From NCBI GenBank assembly GCA_021782815.1, contig JAJXUO010000008.1:1-64000 (forward strand): a stretch of 64,000 nucleotides of DNA, read 5' to 3'. The notes beneath the pieces were generated by a model. The model saw nothing but the letters and a program-made list of their open reading frames with translations, had not been told where the DNA came from and searched no databases. Shown here in pieces: positions 19,385 through 28,039 of this stretch. Source of the stretch: Pseudomonadota bacterium. GTDB taxonomy: Bacteria > Pseudomonadota > Alphaproteobacteria > Rhodospirillales > Magnetospirillaceae. The first letter of the stretch is position 1; each line of letters starts with the position of its first letter. The translations under genes were made by a program, and so were the position numbers.

Positions 19385-19996
19385 TTACAGGCTCTTGCCG
19401 TGTTCGGCCAGATAGGCGGCAACGCCATCGGGGCTGGCGGTCATGCCGGCCTGGCCCTTCTGCCAGCCGGCCGGGCACACCTCGCCATGTTCCTCATGGA
19501 ACTGCAGGGCGTCCACCAGGCGCAGGGCCTCGTCCACATTGCGGCCCAGCGGCAGGTTGTTGATGTGGGCCGACTGCACCACGCCGGCCTTGTCGATCAG
19601 GAAGGTGCCGCGCAGGGCCACGCCGCCGGGCAGCAGCACGCCGTAATCACGGGCGATGTCCTTGGTGAGATCGGCCACCATGGGGAACTGCACGTTGCCC
19701 AGGCCGCCCTTCTCCACCGGGGTGTTCTTCCAGGCCAGGTGGGTGAAATGGCTGTCCACCGACACCGCCACCACCTTCACGCCCTTTTCGGCGAAGGCGG
19801 CCAGGCGGTGGTCGTGCGCCAGGATTTCCGAGGGGCAGACGAAGGTGAAATCGAGCGGGTAGAAAAACACCAGACCGTACGACCCGGCCAGATAGCTCTT
19901 CAGGTTGAAGCTGGGATTGATCTCGTTGTTCGGCATCACGGCCGGAGCGGTGAAGTCCGGGGCGGCCTGGGTCACGAGCGTGGCGGGGGTGGTCAT
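19385..19996 (-). CDS. Typical 2-Cys peroxiredoxin (AhpC/TSA, Prx1 group)
   Basis: 203 residues. Peroxidatic Cys54 lies in FYPLDFTFVCPSE and resolving Cys174 in HGEVCPAGW, the layout of dimeric or decameric 2-Cys peroxiredoxins that reduce H2O2, peroxynitrite and alkyl hydroperoxides in the cytoplasm. No ahpF is nearby, whereas trxB follows directly, which suggests reduction through thioredoxin. AGGAG lies about 6 bases before the ATG at 19996. The gene is divergent from an Lrp-family regulator across 272 bp. Calling it ahpC would imply AhpF dependence, so no symbol is given. Confidence 0.93.
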   Translation of the reverse strand: MTTPATLVTQAAPDFTAPAVMPNNEINPSFNLKSYLAGSYGLVFFYPLDFTFVCPSEILAHDHRLAAFAEKGVKVVAVSVDSHFTHLAWKNTPVEKGGLGNVQFPMVADLTKDIARDYGVLLPGGVALRGTFLIDKAGVVQSAHINNLPLGRNVDEALRLVDALQFHEEHGEVCPAGWQKGQAGMTASPDGVAAYLAEHGKSL

Positions 19997-20268
19997 CGGA
20001 GTGCTCCTTCAAAGAAGACGGAATGGGGCCAATGTAAGCACGCCCCGGAGGCTCTGCAAGTTTCAACGATTACAAGCTGGGGCGGATGTCGCTAAAAAAT
20101 AATGATATTCCGCTGAAAAGGCGGTTTTTTTAGGACGGATGTCCGCGCCATAAAATTTCAGGGCGGACGGCATGGCGCCGCCGGAGGCCGAAAGAAGACT
20201 TGGCGAAGGGCGGGGGTGTGCGTAATATAATTACCGACTGATGGTTTTTTTCCCGGAGTATCCCCCTT

Positions 20269-20775
20269 ATGCAGCGGGTCAAGCTTGACCGCATCGATCG
20301 TCGCATTCTGCACGATCTGCAGGCCGATGGCCGCATGACCAATGTGGATCTGGCCCGCCGGGCCGGGATATCCGCTCCGCCCTGTCTGCGCCGCGTGCGC
20401 GCCCTGGAAGAGGCGGGGTATATCCGCGGGTATCACGCCGATGTGGACGCGGTGGCCCTGGGGTTCAATGTCACGGTGTTCGCCCATGTCGGCCTCAACA
20501 GCCAGGCCGAGGCCGATCTCAAGGCCTTCGAGGATCTGGTGCTGGCTTGGCCGGAAGTGCGCGAATGCTCGATGCTGGCCGGCGAAACCGATTTTCTGAT
20601 GAAGGTGGTGGCCGAGGATTGGGATTCCTATCAGCGCTTCCTGACCACCAAGCTGACCGCCGCCCCCAATATCAGCCATGTGAAATCGGCCCTGGCCATC
20701 CGCACCTCCAAACATCAGCCGGGCGTGCCCATCGTTCTGGACGAGGGCGACGGCCCCGCCGAGGGCGAGGAATAA
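20269..20775 (+). CDS. Lrp/AsnC-family transcriptional regulator
   Basis: 168 residues. The N-terminal helix-turn-helix is LDRIDRRILHDLQADGRMTN ... ISAPPCLRRVRALEEAGYI, followed by the RAM ligand-binding domain (FVE-type beta-alpha-beta repeat, with GETDFLMKV) at about 72-150. Family members form octamers and usually respond to amino acids. The acidic tail (DEGDGPAEGEE) is longer than usual. It is divergent from the peroxiredoxin gene and has its own terminator. Control of the neighbouring thiol-peroxidase genes is possible but unproven. Confidence 0.92.
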   Translation: MQRVKLDRIDRRILHDLQADGRMTNVDLARRAGISAPPCLRRVRALEEAGYIRGYHADVDAVALGFNVTVFAHVGLNSQAEADLKAFEDLVLAWPEVRECSMLAGETDFLMKVVAEDWDSYQRFLTTKLTAAPNISHVKSALAIRTSKHQPGVPIVLDEGDGPAEGEE

Positions 20776-20798
20776 AATTTCCGCATCGCAGCATAAGG

Positions 20799-20828
20799 AA
20801 AAGCCCCGGCCGTTTGGCCGGGGCTTTT
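20799..20828 (+). terminator. Terminator of the Lrp-family gene
   Basis: 12-bp stem AAAGCCCCGGCC / GGCCGGGGCTTT with a GTTT loop, followed by TTCG; it has T residues on both strands. Confidence 0.85.
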
Positions 20829-20845
20829 TCGATCGTGGCGGGTAA

Positions 20846-20990
20846 TACCAAGTCGCGGTGAGCTTGGCTCATCGCGACGCCGGTTAGGAGCAAGGCGACG
20901 CGCGGCTGATGCCGCGTTAGGCAAGGGGTCTGGAAGACCCCGCCCGCCGCTTGAGGGGCTCCGTTGATCGGGTCCGATCAACGGGATTTG
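20846..20990 (+). repeat. 145-bp multi-hairpin interspersed repeat, copy 1 (subtype A)
   Basis: It begins TACCAAGTCGCGG and contains four stem-loops: GTCGCGGTGAG...CTCATCGCGAC, CGCGGC-TGAT-GCCGCG, GGGGTCT-GGA-AGACCCC and CCGTTGATCGG-GT-CCGATCAACGG. Between the first two stems is the conserved segment GCCGGTTAGGAGCAAGGCGA. It lies between the Lrp terminator and the lipoprotein gene. Its 3' end is somewhat degenerate. Confidence 0.92.
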
Positions 20991-21031
20991 CTATTATGAG
21001 CGCCTTTGCGGCGGAGGGTAAGAAACGGATC

Positions 21032-21481
21032 ATGCGCGGGGTGCGCCGGATGATAATACGCGGAACGCGCCGGATACTGCTGGTCACGCTGGCGGCTTTG
21101 TCGCTGGCGGCCTGTTCCCTGGTGGAACCGCATCCCGGTCCGGTCTCCCGTCCGCCGGTAACGCGGGGGCCGCCGCCGGTGCCGCCGGTGCCGCCACGTC
21201 CGCCCGCGCCGCCGCGCGCCGCCGCGTCCGAGGGGCCGGACCGGCTTTTGGGGCTGGACGAGGCCGGGGTTACCGCCCTGCTGGGGCGGCCGGGCCTGAC
21301 GCGGGACCGCGACATGGGGCGGCTGTGGCGCTACCGCAAAGGGCATTGCGTGCTGGCGCTGATCTTTTTTCCCGAGGTGGAGGGCGGCGGCCTGCGGGTG
21401 GCCAGTTACGATTTCGAGCATGGCGGACGCAAAAGCTGTTGGCGGCGGCTGCGGGCGGCGGGAGGGCGCCATGTCCGCTGA
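21032..21481 (+). CDS. Proline-rich putative lipoprotein upstream of a two-component system
   Basis: About 149 residues from the ATG at 21032; earlier starts at 20951 or 20996 would run into the repeat element. The lipoprotein signal ends at LSLAAC, followed by a Pro-rich spacer of ~40 residues. A small C-terminal domain (LLGLDEAGVTALLGRP ... DMGRLWRYRKGHCVLALIFFP) resembles SmpA/BamE-like small outer-membrane lipoprotein folds, but I cannot assign it. Its last 11 bases overlap the response-regulator start, so it is translationally coupled and may be an accessory envelope sensor for that system. Confidence 0.65.
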   Translation: MRGVRRMIIRGTRRILLVTLAALSLAACSLVEPHPGPVSRPPVTRGPPPVPPVPPRPPAPPRAAASEGPDRLLGLDEAGVTALLGRPGLTRDRDMGRLWRYRKGHCVLALIFFPEVEGGGLRVASYDFEHGGRKSCWRRLRAAGGRHVR

Positions 21482-22199
21482 GGGGCCGCCGCTGATCGCC
21501 CTGGTGGACGACGACGCCCTGTTTCGCGAAACCCTGGGAGGCAATCTGGCCGATGCCGGCTACGGCGTCAGCGCCTGGTCCGATGGCGACAGCTTTCTGG
21601 CCGCGGTCGCCGGCGGTTTGCGGCCCGGTCTGGTGTTGCTGGATTGGAAAATGCCGGGGTTGAACGGTATCGAGGTGCTGCGCCGCCTGCGCGCCGATGC
21701 CGTGCCCTGTCCGGTGATTTTCCTGACCGTGCTCAGCGATCAGATCTTCGAGGAGGCCGCCTTGCAGGGCGGCGCCGTGGATTTCGTGGAAAAATCCCGC
21801 AGCTTCACCATTTTGGAAAAACGCATCGCCCTCAGTCTGGGGCGGCGCGATCCGCCCTCCGCCCCGCCGCCGCCGCCCGAGGGACTGACCCTGGACCATG
21901 ACAGCCGCCGCGCCGCCTGGCGGGGGCGGCCGCTGGAATTGACGGTGGGGGAGTTCGCCATGGTGGCGGCGCTGGCCGCCCGTCCCGGGCGCGATCTCAG
22001 CTACCGCGATCTCTACGATGCCGGACGCGGCAAGGGCTTTCATGCCGGAGCCGGCGAGGACGGTTACCGCACCAATGTGCGCGCCGCCATCAAACGCATA
22101 CGCGAGAAATTCCGTCTGGTCGATCCCGCCTTCGACCAGATCGGCAACTATCCGGGGTTCGGCTATGTCTGGCAGGTGGATCACCCGAAAACTTCTTGA
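21471..22199 (+). CDS. ChvI-like response regulator with winged-helix output
   Basis: 242 residues from the ATG at 21471, chosen because GGAGGG sits 4 bases upstream. The receiver at about 5-120 has the acidic triad DDD in LVDDDALF, phospho-Asp in LLDWKMPG, Thr in FLTV and Lys in FVEKS. The C-terminal OmpR-type winged helix (about 140-238) contains GYRTNVRAAIKRIREKF and NYPGFGYVW, which are characteristic of the alphaproteobacterial ChvI group. ChvI regulators control envelope and host- or stress-related genes with the ChvG kinase. The downstream kinase overlaps by 35 bases, giving a cotranslated pair. Calling it true ChvI would need a phylogeny, because the kinase differs from classic ChvG. 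Confidence 0.85.
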   Translation: MSAEGPPLIALVDDDALFRETLGGNLADAGYGVSAWSDGDSFLAAVAGGLRPGLVLLDWKMPGLNGIEVLRRLRADAVPCPVIFLTVLSDQIFEEAALQGGAVDFVEKSRSFTILEKRIALSLGRRDPPSAPPPPPEGLTLDHDSRRAAWRGRPLELTVGEFAMVAALAARPGRDLSYRDLYDAGRGKGFHAGAGEDGYRTNVRAAIKRIREKFRLVDPAFDQIGNYPGFGYVWQVDHPKTS

Positions 22200-23670
22200 A
22201 ACGGCGCTGCGTTCGTTCGCCTTCAAGCTGGCGGCGGCGGCGCTGATCTTCGCCGTGGTGCCGGTGCTCATCGCCCAGCAGGTGCGCCTGGCCGACCGCC
22301 AGCGCGGCGATTTGCTGTTGCATCTCATTCAGGAGCAGGGGCGCCTGGCCGGCGAGGCGGTGTTTCCCCTGCTGGACCGATTCTCGCCCCGCACGGCGTC
22401 GGCGCTCGACGGCGCCGTGACCCGGCTGGCGGCGGGGGGCCTGTCGTTGAAACTGTTGTTCCGCCCGGCCAAGGCGCGCGACGGGGCCTTTCTGCTGGTG
22501 GCCTCGGCGCCGGAACGCGGCGCGGCGGAGGGGCGGGCGGCCATGGCCCGGCTGGCGGCCAGCGGGGTGCTCGCGCCTCTGGCCGGAAGTTGCCGGGGGC
22601 AAAGCCCGCTGGCCTTGCGTCTGCCCGCCGACGGCGGCGGCGCGGGCCAGGATCTGCTGACCTATCTGGCCCCGCACGATACCCCGCAAGGCTGCTGGGT
22701 GGTGCTGGCGGCCCAGCCCACCGGCAGCCTGCCGGAACGGCTGATCGGACGGCCGTTCTGGCGTTCGCCCGAGATCCGGGCGGCGGCCTCCATCTATCTG
22801 CTGATGGCGGTGCTGGTGTTGTCGATCTTCATCGACGCCTGGCGCAATCTCGGCCGTTTCCGCAAGGTGGCCCAGGGCATGGGGCGCAAGCCGGCGCCGT
22901 CGTTCGCCGCCGGCAACCGCATTCCCGAACTGGCCGAGGTGGCGGCCGGGCTGGATGCCATGGTGGGGGCGCTGTCGCGCTCGGAGACCCTGCTGCGCCA
23001 GGCGGCCGAGGAAAACGCCCATGCCCTCAAGGGGCCGTTGGCGGTGATCAGCCAGTCCCTGGAGCCGTTGCGCCGCGCCGTGCCCGAGGAGGACGGCCGG
23101 GCGCGGCGCAGCCTGGAGGTGATCGAGCAGTCGGTGGAACGGCTCGATCAATTGGTGTCGCTGGCCCGCCGCATCGACGAGGCCATCGCCGGGCTGATCG
23201 ACTGCCCGCGCCATCCGGTGGCGCTGTCGCTGTTGCTGGAGCGGCAGGGGCGGGGCTATGCGCGCCTGGCGGCGGAACGCGGGGTGGGGTTGGACCTGGA
23301 TCTGACCCCCGGCCTCATGGTGGCGGGCAGCGAGGAGATGCTGGAAACCATCACCGAGAACGTGCTGGACAATGCCCTGGATTTCGCCCCCGCCGGATCC
23401 CGTGTGACCTTGTCCTTAAGCGCCGAGGGCGATTGGCTGCGCCTGCGGGTGCGCGATCGGGGGCCGGGAGTGGCGCTGGATCAGCTGGAACGGATCTTCG
23501 GGCGGCATGTGTCGCGCCGGCCGGGGGAGGAGGGCGGCGAGGCCCATTATGGTCTGGGCCTGTGGCTGGTGCGGCGCAATGCCGAGGCCATGGGCGGCAC
23601 GGCCGCCGCCGCCCCGGCGGCGGAGGGCGGGCTGGACGTCACGGTCACGCTGCCGCGGCTGTCCGGGTAA
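22165..23670 (+). CDS. Membrane sensor histidine kinase, partner of the ChvI-like regulator
   Basis: 501 residues from the ATG at 22165, inside the end of the regulator gene. Membrane segments are at about residues 14-36 and 205-230, around a periplasmic domain of ~165 residues. The H-box is AEENAHALKGPLAVI, of the PhoQ-like HALK/HGLKTPL kind. The N-box is NVLDNALDFAP, followed by DRGPGV and YGLGLWLVRRN. No clear HAMP domain is visible. The TAA stop is immediately followed by repeat copy 2. Confidence 0.88.
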   Translation: MSGRWITRKLLETALRSFAFKLAAAALIFAVVPVLIAQQVRLADRQRGDLLLHLIQEQGRLAGEAVFPLLDRFSPRTASALDGAVTRLAAGGLSLKLLFRPAKARDGAFLLVASAPERGAAEGRAAMARLAASGVLAPLAGSCRGQSPLALRLPADGGGAGQDLLTYLAPHDTPQGCWVVLAAQPTGSLPERLIGRPFWRSPEIRAAASIYLLMAVLVLSIFIDAWRNLGRFRKVAQGMGRKPAPSFAAGNRIPELAEVAAGLDAMVGALSRSETLLRQAAEENAHALKGPLAVISQSLEPLRRAVPEEDGRARRSLEVIEQSVERLDQLVSLARRIDEAIAGLIDCPRHPVALSLLLERQGRGYARLAAERGVGLDLDLTPGLMVAGSEEMLETITENVLDNALDFAPAGSRVTLSLSAEGDWLRLRVRDRGPGVALDQLERIFGRHVSRRPGEEGGEAHYGLGLWLVRRNAEAMGGTAAAAPAAEGGLDVTVTLPRLSG

Positions 23671-23815
23671 GACCAAGTCGCGGTGAGCAGGGCTCATCGC
23701 GACGCCGGTTAGGAGCAAGGCGACGCGCGGCTGATGCCGCGTTAGGCAAGGGGTCTGGAAGACCCCGCCCGCCGCTTGAGGGGCCCCGGTGATCGGGTCC
23801 GATCACCGGGATTTA
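23671..23815 (+). repeat. 145-bp multi-hairpin interspersed repeat, copy 2 (subtype A)
   Basis: It is nearly identical to copy 1 but starts with GACCAAG, and the last stem is CCCGGTGATCGG-GT-CCGATCACCGGG, where copy 1 has CCGTTGATCGG. Both arms changed together. It begins at the base after the kinase stop codon. Confidence 0.93.
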
Positions 23816-23923
23816 GGATAAGGCGGTCACAGCTTTATCACAGCCTTCTCACCCCGTGATCCCCGGGGGGCGGGCTAGGGTTGTCCTGTCGGTGAGACCT
23901 TTTTCAAGACAAGGACCAGTCCC

Positions 23924-24145
23924 ATGAAAACCGCTCGTCTATTTTCCGTCGTTGTGCTGTTGGCCGTGGGCCTTTCGGCCTGCGCCGAGATGACGCCGCG
24001 TCAGCAACGCGCCTTGTCGGGCGGCGCGTTGGGCGCCGCCGGTGGTGCGGCCATCGCCGCCATGACCGGCGGCGCGGTGCTGCCCGGCGCCCTGATCGGC
24101 GGCGGCGCCGGTGCCGCCGTCGGCGCCCTGCTGCCGGGGCGCTGA
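23924..24145 (+). CDS. Small glycine-zipper lipoprotein
   Basis: 73 residues. A lipoprotein signal ends in VGLSAC (Cys at residue 20), then MTPRQQRAL and a Gly/Ala zipper (GGALGAAGGAAIAAMTGG ... IGGGAGAAVGALLPG) to the end. Glycine-zipper lipoproteins of this size (YMGG/OsmB/SlyB-like) associate with the envelope, often under stress control. The region upstream (23816-23923) follows a repeat and should hold its promoter. It converges on the sensor kinase gene 3 bp away. No specific function is assigned. Confidence 0.8.
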   Translation: MKTARLFSVVVLLAVGLSACAEMTPRQQRALSGGALGAAGGAAIAAMTGGAVLPGALIGGGAGAAVGALLPGR

Positions 24146-24148
24146 GGA

Positions 24149-25957
24149 TCAGCCCGGTTCGCCGGACCTGGGCAGGGTCACATGGAAGATGGTGCCCTGT
24201 CCGGGCTGGCTGTCGTACCAGATGGCGCCGCCGTGCTTTTGCACGATGCGCTTGCAGATGGCCAGTCCCACGCCGGAGCCGGGATAGACCTGCTTGGCGT
24301 GCAGGCGGTTGAAGATTTCGAAAACGTCCTGGCCCTCGGCGTCGATGCCGACGCCGTTGTCGGCCACATCCACCTGCCAGGCGTCGTCCAGGCGGCGGGC
24401 CGAAACGGTGATGCGGGGCGGCACGCCGGGGCGGCGGAATTTCAGGGCGTTGCCGATCAGGTTCTGGAACAGCTGGATCAGTTGGATCTTGTCGCCGCGC
24501 ACCTGGGGCAGATCGGCCAGGGTCACGGCGCCGCCGCTTTCCTGCAGGCTTTCATGCAGATTGCGCAGGGCGGCCTCGCAGCACGCCTCCAGCGGCAGCA
24601 TTTCCTGGCGGCTGCTCTTGCTGTTGACGCGGGAATAGCTGAGCAGATCGGTGATCAGCAGGCGCATATGCTTGGCGGCGTCGATGACGAAGCGGGAATA
24701 GTCGCGCGCCTCCTCGGGCAGGCTTTCGCCCCAGCGCCGCTCCAGAAGCTGGGTGAAGGAGACGATGGTGCGCAAGGGTTCCTGCAGATCGTGCGAGGCG
24801 ACGTAGGCGAAGCGTTCCAGTTCGGTGTTGGAGACGGTGAGCCGCTCCACCGCGTCCTGCAACCGGCGTTCGCTCTTGCGCCGTTCGGTGATGTCGTGCA
24901 GCACCAGCACGCCGCCCAGCACGGCGCCGCTCTGGTCGAGAATGGGGGCGTGGCTGATCTCGGCCACGCGCGGTTCGTCCGGTGGGCGGGGCAGCTCCAC
25001 CAGGATATCGGCGTCGCCGCTGTCGCCGCCGGCCTGATGCCAGGCGGCGGGCAGACAGTCCGCCAGGACGGGCAGGCAGGTGGCGAAATCCCGTGCCGCC
25101 AGGGCCTCGGCGCTGGCGCCCAGCAGACGGGCGGCGCTGGGATTGCTGCGCAGGATGCGGCCGTCGGTGCCCACGGCCAGCACGCCGTCGGCGATGGCGT
25201 CGAGGATGGCGGTGATTTCCTCCTCGTTGCGGCGGGACTGGCCCACCAGGGCGCCGATGGTGGCGGTCATGGAATTGATGCCGTCCTGCAGGCGGCCCAG
25301 TTCGTCGGCCACCGGCACGGCGATACGGCGGGAGAGATCGCCCCGCTCGATATGTTGCAGCACCGCCAGGGATCCTTCGAGGCGGCGGGCGATCAGGGCG
25401 CGCAGCATGAGCAGAATGGCCAGCGTGCCCAGCAGAATGACCAGACCGGCCAGCACCAGGCCGCGCAGGACGATGGCCAGGCGCTGATGGTTGATCTCGG
25501 CGCTGTTGACCGTCAGGCGCAGGGTGTAAAGCGGGGCGCCGTTGCCGGCGCGCAGCAAGGCGGTGTAGGTCAGATGATCATCCCAGGCGAGGAAGCGCTC
25601 GCCGCCGCCCCGGGCGGCCCAGGCGGGATCGTAGCCGGGCAGGCCGGCGGCGCTCCGCCCCAGCAGGGCGGGATCGAGGGCGGCGATGACCCAGCCGCCC
25701 TGGCCGATCACCATGGCCTGTTCGCACGGGGCCCCGATGAAAGCGCGCAGCATGGCGGCATCGGACACGGCGCTGAGGGGCAGATCCTCCTGGGCCATCA
25801 ACTGGGCGAACAGGTGGAGCTGGGCATGCAGGCGGTCGAGCTCGGCCTGGCTGAAGCGCTCGACGTAAAACAGGCCCAACAGGCCGCAGGCGGCGATTTC
25901 GATGAGGAGCACCAGGGTGGCGATGCGGGTGATCAGGCCGAAGCGGGGCGTGTTCAT
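24149..25957 (-). CDS. Membrane PAS-domain sensor histidine kinase (HAMP-PAS-HisKA-HATPase)
   Basis: 602 residues. Membrane segments at about residues 9-28 and 165-190 frame a periplasmic sensor of ~135 residues. HAMP (ARRLEGSLAVLQHIERGDLS), a PAS domain (about 245-365) and a HisKA domain with H-box VASHDLQEPLRT follow. The ATPase motifs are NLIGNALKF, DNGVGID and GSGVGLAIC. It autophosphorylates in response to a periplasmic and/or PAS-sensed cue. Its ATG overlaps the stop of the solute-binding protein gene (ATGA, 25954-25957). No response regulator is adjacent, so the output partner lies elsewhere. Confidence 0.92.
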   Translation of the reverse strand: MNTPRFGLITRIATLVLLIEIAACGLLGLFYVERFSQAELDRLHAQLHLFAQLMAQEDLPLSAVSDAAMLRAFIGAPCEQAMVIGQGGWVIAALDPALLGRSAAGLPGYDPAWAARGGGERFLAWDDHLTYTALLRAGNGAPLYTLRLTVNSAEINHQRLAIVLRGLVLAGLVILLGTLAILLMLRALIARRLEGSLAVLQHIERGDLSRRIAVPVADELGRLQDGINSMTATIGALVGQSRRNEEEITAILDAIADGVLAVGTDGRILRSNPSAARLLGASAEALAARDFATCLPVLADCLPAAWHQAGGDSGDADILVELPRPPDEPRVAEISHAPILDQSGAVLGGVLVLHDITERRKSERRLQDAVERLTVSNTELERFAYVASHDLQEPLRTIVSFTQLLERRWGESLPEEARDYSRFVIDAAKHMRLLITDLLSYSRVNSKSSRQEMLPLEACCEAALRNLHESLQESGGAVTLADLPQVRGDKIQLIQLFQNLIGNALKFRRPGVPPRITVSARRLDDAWQVDVADNGVGIDAEGQDVFEIFNRLHAKQVYPGSGVGLAICKRIVQKHGGAIWYDSQPGQGTIFHVTLPRSGEPG

Positions 25958-27195
25958 GGCGTGTATTGCGGCGTGGCCGATAGGGGTTCCAGCACCGTTT
26001 GCCGCTCCCGGTCATAGACATTATCGGCGGGGGAGACATGGCCCAGCACCTCCAGCCCCAATTCCGGATGATCGGTGCGCGGATGCCAGGTGGCGATATA
26101 GGTGCTTTGCTGCAGATGGTGGCTGACCGGATCCATGACGGCGGCATCGTCCTGCATGGCATCGGCGGGGCTGGCCTTATAGTGCTCCAATTGGCGGATC
26201 ACCGCGTGGTTGTTGGTGGTGCCGGCCTGGCGGATGGCTTCCAGCAGGGCCTTGGTGGCCAGATAGGCGGTGCGGGTGATGTGGCCGGGATAGGGCAGGG
26301 TGGTGCGGCCGTAGCGGGCGCGGTAGCGGGCCACGAAGGCGCTGGTGCCCGGTGTTTTAAAGGTCCAGTTCCAGGTGATGCCGAACAGCGGGCGCGGCGT
26401 GCCGGGGGCGGGGTAAAGCTCCTCCCAGTCCACCTCGCCCACCACCCAGGAGCGTTGTTGCAAAAGGCGGGGCGGGATATGGGAGAACAGGCGGATCTGG
26501 TTGTCGCCGCTGATGTTCACCGCCACCACCTCGGCGGGGGTGGCCTCCACCTTGGCCAACAGGGCGGTCGGGTCGCTCAAGGTGGCGGGGACCATGATCT
26601 GCGCCACGACCTGGCCGCCGTTGGCGGCGATGATGGGCCGCGAGGCCTGGGCGCTGCTTCGCCCCCATTCGTCGTCCTCGGTGAGCAGCAGCACCCGTTT
26701 CGAGGCGTGGCGGTCGAGGGCGTATTTCAGCAGGGTGCGGTTGTAATTGGCGGCGTTGGCGTCGAAGACGAACTTGGTGCGGTGGGCGTTTTCCACCGCC
26801 TCCGAGGGCGCCGAGGAATTGGTGTTGATGAAGATCACGCCATAATGCTGGCAGACCGCCGACATGGCGGCGGCCACGTCGGAGCTGATGGCCCCCACCA
26901 TGAAGCCCACATGGGTGCGCAGGATCAGATCGCGGGCGACGCGGGCGGCCTGGGCCGGATCGAGGCCGGGATCGCGCGAGATCATCACCACGTGGCGGCC
27001 CAGCACGCCGCCGTCGGCGTTGGCCTCGTCCACCGCCATCTGGGCGCCGCGGCGATCGGATTCCGAATGCAGGGCGAAGCGGCCGGTGGCCGGGGTGACA
27101 TGGGCGATGAGCAGCGGGGGGGCTTCGTCGGCCCGAACGGGCCGGACCGCCAGCAGGAGGAGGCTTAGCAGAAGAAAAGCCGGCGTCGGCCGCAT
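25954..27195 (-). CDS. Periplasmic solute-binding protein, branched-chain amino-acid/urea type, coupled to a sensor kinase
   Basis: 413 residues from the ATG at 27195 (AAGGAT 9 bases upstream). The signal peptide ends near RPVRADEAPP. The mature protein has a type 1 periplasmic-binding fold like LivJ/UrtA (GRFALHSESDRRGAQMAVDE, VGAISSDVAAAM, YGRTTLPYPGH). No permease or ATPase of the Liv/Urt type is nearby. Instead the gene overlaps a membrane sensor kinase by ATGA. This suggests a signalling role: the protein may bind a small molecule and dock to the kinase's periplasmic domain, as TorT does with TorS. The ligand is unknown. Confidence 0.85.
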   Translation of the reverse strand: MRPTPAFLLLSLLLLAVRPVRADEAPPLLIAHVTPATGRFALHSESDRRGAQMAVDEANADGGVLGRHVVMISRDPGLDPAQAARVARDLILRTHVGFMVGAISSDVAAAMSAVCQHYGVIFINTNSSAPSEAVENAHRTKFVFDANAANYNRTLLKYALDRHASKRVLLLTEDDEWGRSSAQASRPIIAANGGQVVAQIMVPATLSDPTALLAKVEATPAEVVAVNISGDNQIRLFSHIPPRLLQQRSWVVGEVDWEELYPAPGTPRPLFGITWNWTFKTPGTSAFVARYRARYGRTTLPYPGHITRTAYLATKALLEAIRQAGTTNNHAVIRQLEHYKASPADAMQDDAAVMDPVSHHLQQSTYIATWHPRTDHPELGLEVLGHVSPADNVYDRERQTVLEPLSATPQYTP

Positions 27196-27379
27196 CGCCC
27201 ATGGATCCTTGAGGTTCGCCAGGACAGGGAAATCCCTGAACAGGCTCAAGGCTATACGATTTTCGGGCCGATGAAAAACGGGGATTAAGCCGAAAGAGAG
27301 GCTGACGCGGCCCCGTCCGCCGTTCCACACTGCGGCCCGGCCGGGGGGCTGATCCGCCTGAGATGAGGAGCGGTGCGAC

Positions 27380-28015
27380 GTGACGAAGAAACACGAAATC
27401 ACCAATGAGGACGTTCTGCTGGCCATTCTGTCCCTGCGCCACGAACTGGAAACCGGGCTGACCGTTTCGGCCGGGGGTGCTGCGGGGGCGCCCGATCTGG
27501 ATCTCTTGCGCCGCGAGATGCGGGATTTGCGCGATTACATCCGCCAGACCAAGACCGAGATCGCCGCCATCAAGCATCCCAAGGCCCGCGAGGACCGCAT
27601 CGTGTCGGCCACCTACGAACTGGACGCCATCGTCGGGGCCACCGAGTCGGCCACGCACGACATTCTGCAGCAGGCCGAGGAGATCGAACGCCTGGCCGAG
27701 CGCATCCGCGACAACGTGACGGACGAGTTGGCGGTGAACGTGGCCGACCAGATCAGCGACGCCACCCTGCGGCTGTTCGAGGCCTGCGGCTTTCAGGACA
27801 TCACCGGCCAGCGGGTGGCCAAGGTGGTGCGCACCCTGCGCTATGTGGAGGATCGGGTTCTGGCCATCATCCGCATCTGGGGCGAGGAGGAATTCGGCGC
27901 CGTGCCGCTGCCGCAGGCGCAAGGTTCGGCCGGCGACGAGGCCGCCCTGCTGAACGGCCCGCAACTGGCGGGGGCGGGCATCGACCAGTCGGCGGTGGAC
28001 AGCCTGTTTCCGTGA
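27380..28015 (+). CDS. cheZ: CheZ, CheY-P phosphatase
   Basis: 211 residues. The start is GTG at 27380 behind GAGGAG. The protein is largely helical, as expected for the CheZ four-helix bundle. The catalytic signature ACGFQDITGQRVAKV contains the Gln that orients water for CheY-P hydrolysis. The C-terminal peptide SAVDSLFP fits the CheY-binding tail. It ends the tactic signal at the flagellar motor. No other che gene is adjacent, although two MCP genes occur in the window. It is divergent from the solute-binding protein/kinase pair. Confidence 0.93.
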   Translation: MTKKHEITNEDVLLAILSLRHELETGLTVSAGGAAGAPDLDLLRREMRDLRDYIRQTKTEIAAIKHPKAREDRIVSATYELDAIVGATESATHDILQQAEEIERLAERIRDNVTDELAVNVADQISDATLRLFEACGFQDITGQRVAKVVRTLRYVEDRVLAIIRIWGEEEFGAVPLPQAQGSAGDEAALLNGPQLAGAGIDQSAVDSLFP

Positions 28016-28039
28016 ACCGGAAGGGGGGCGCGCCCGCGT

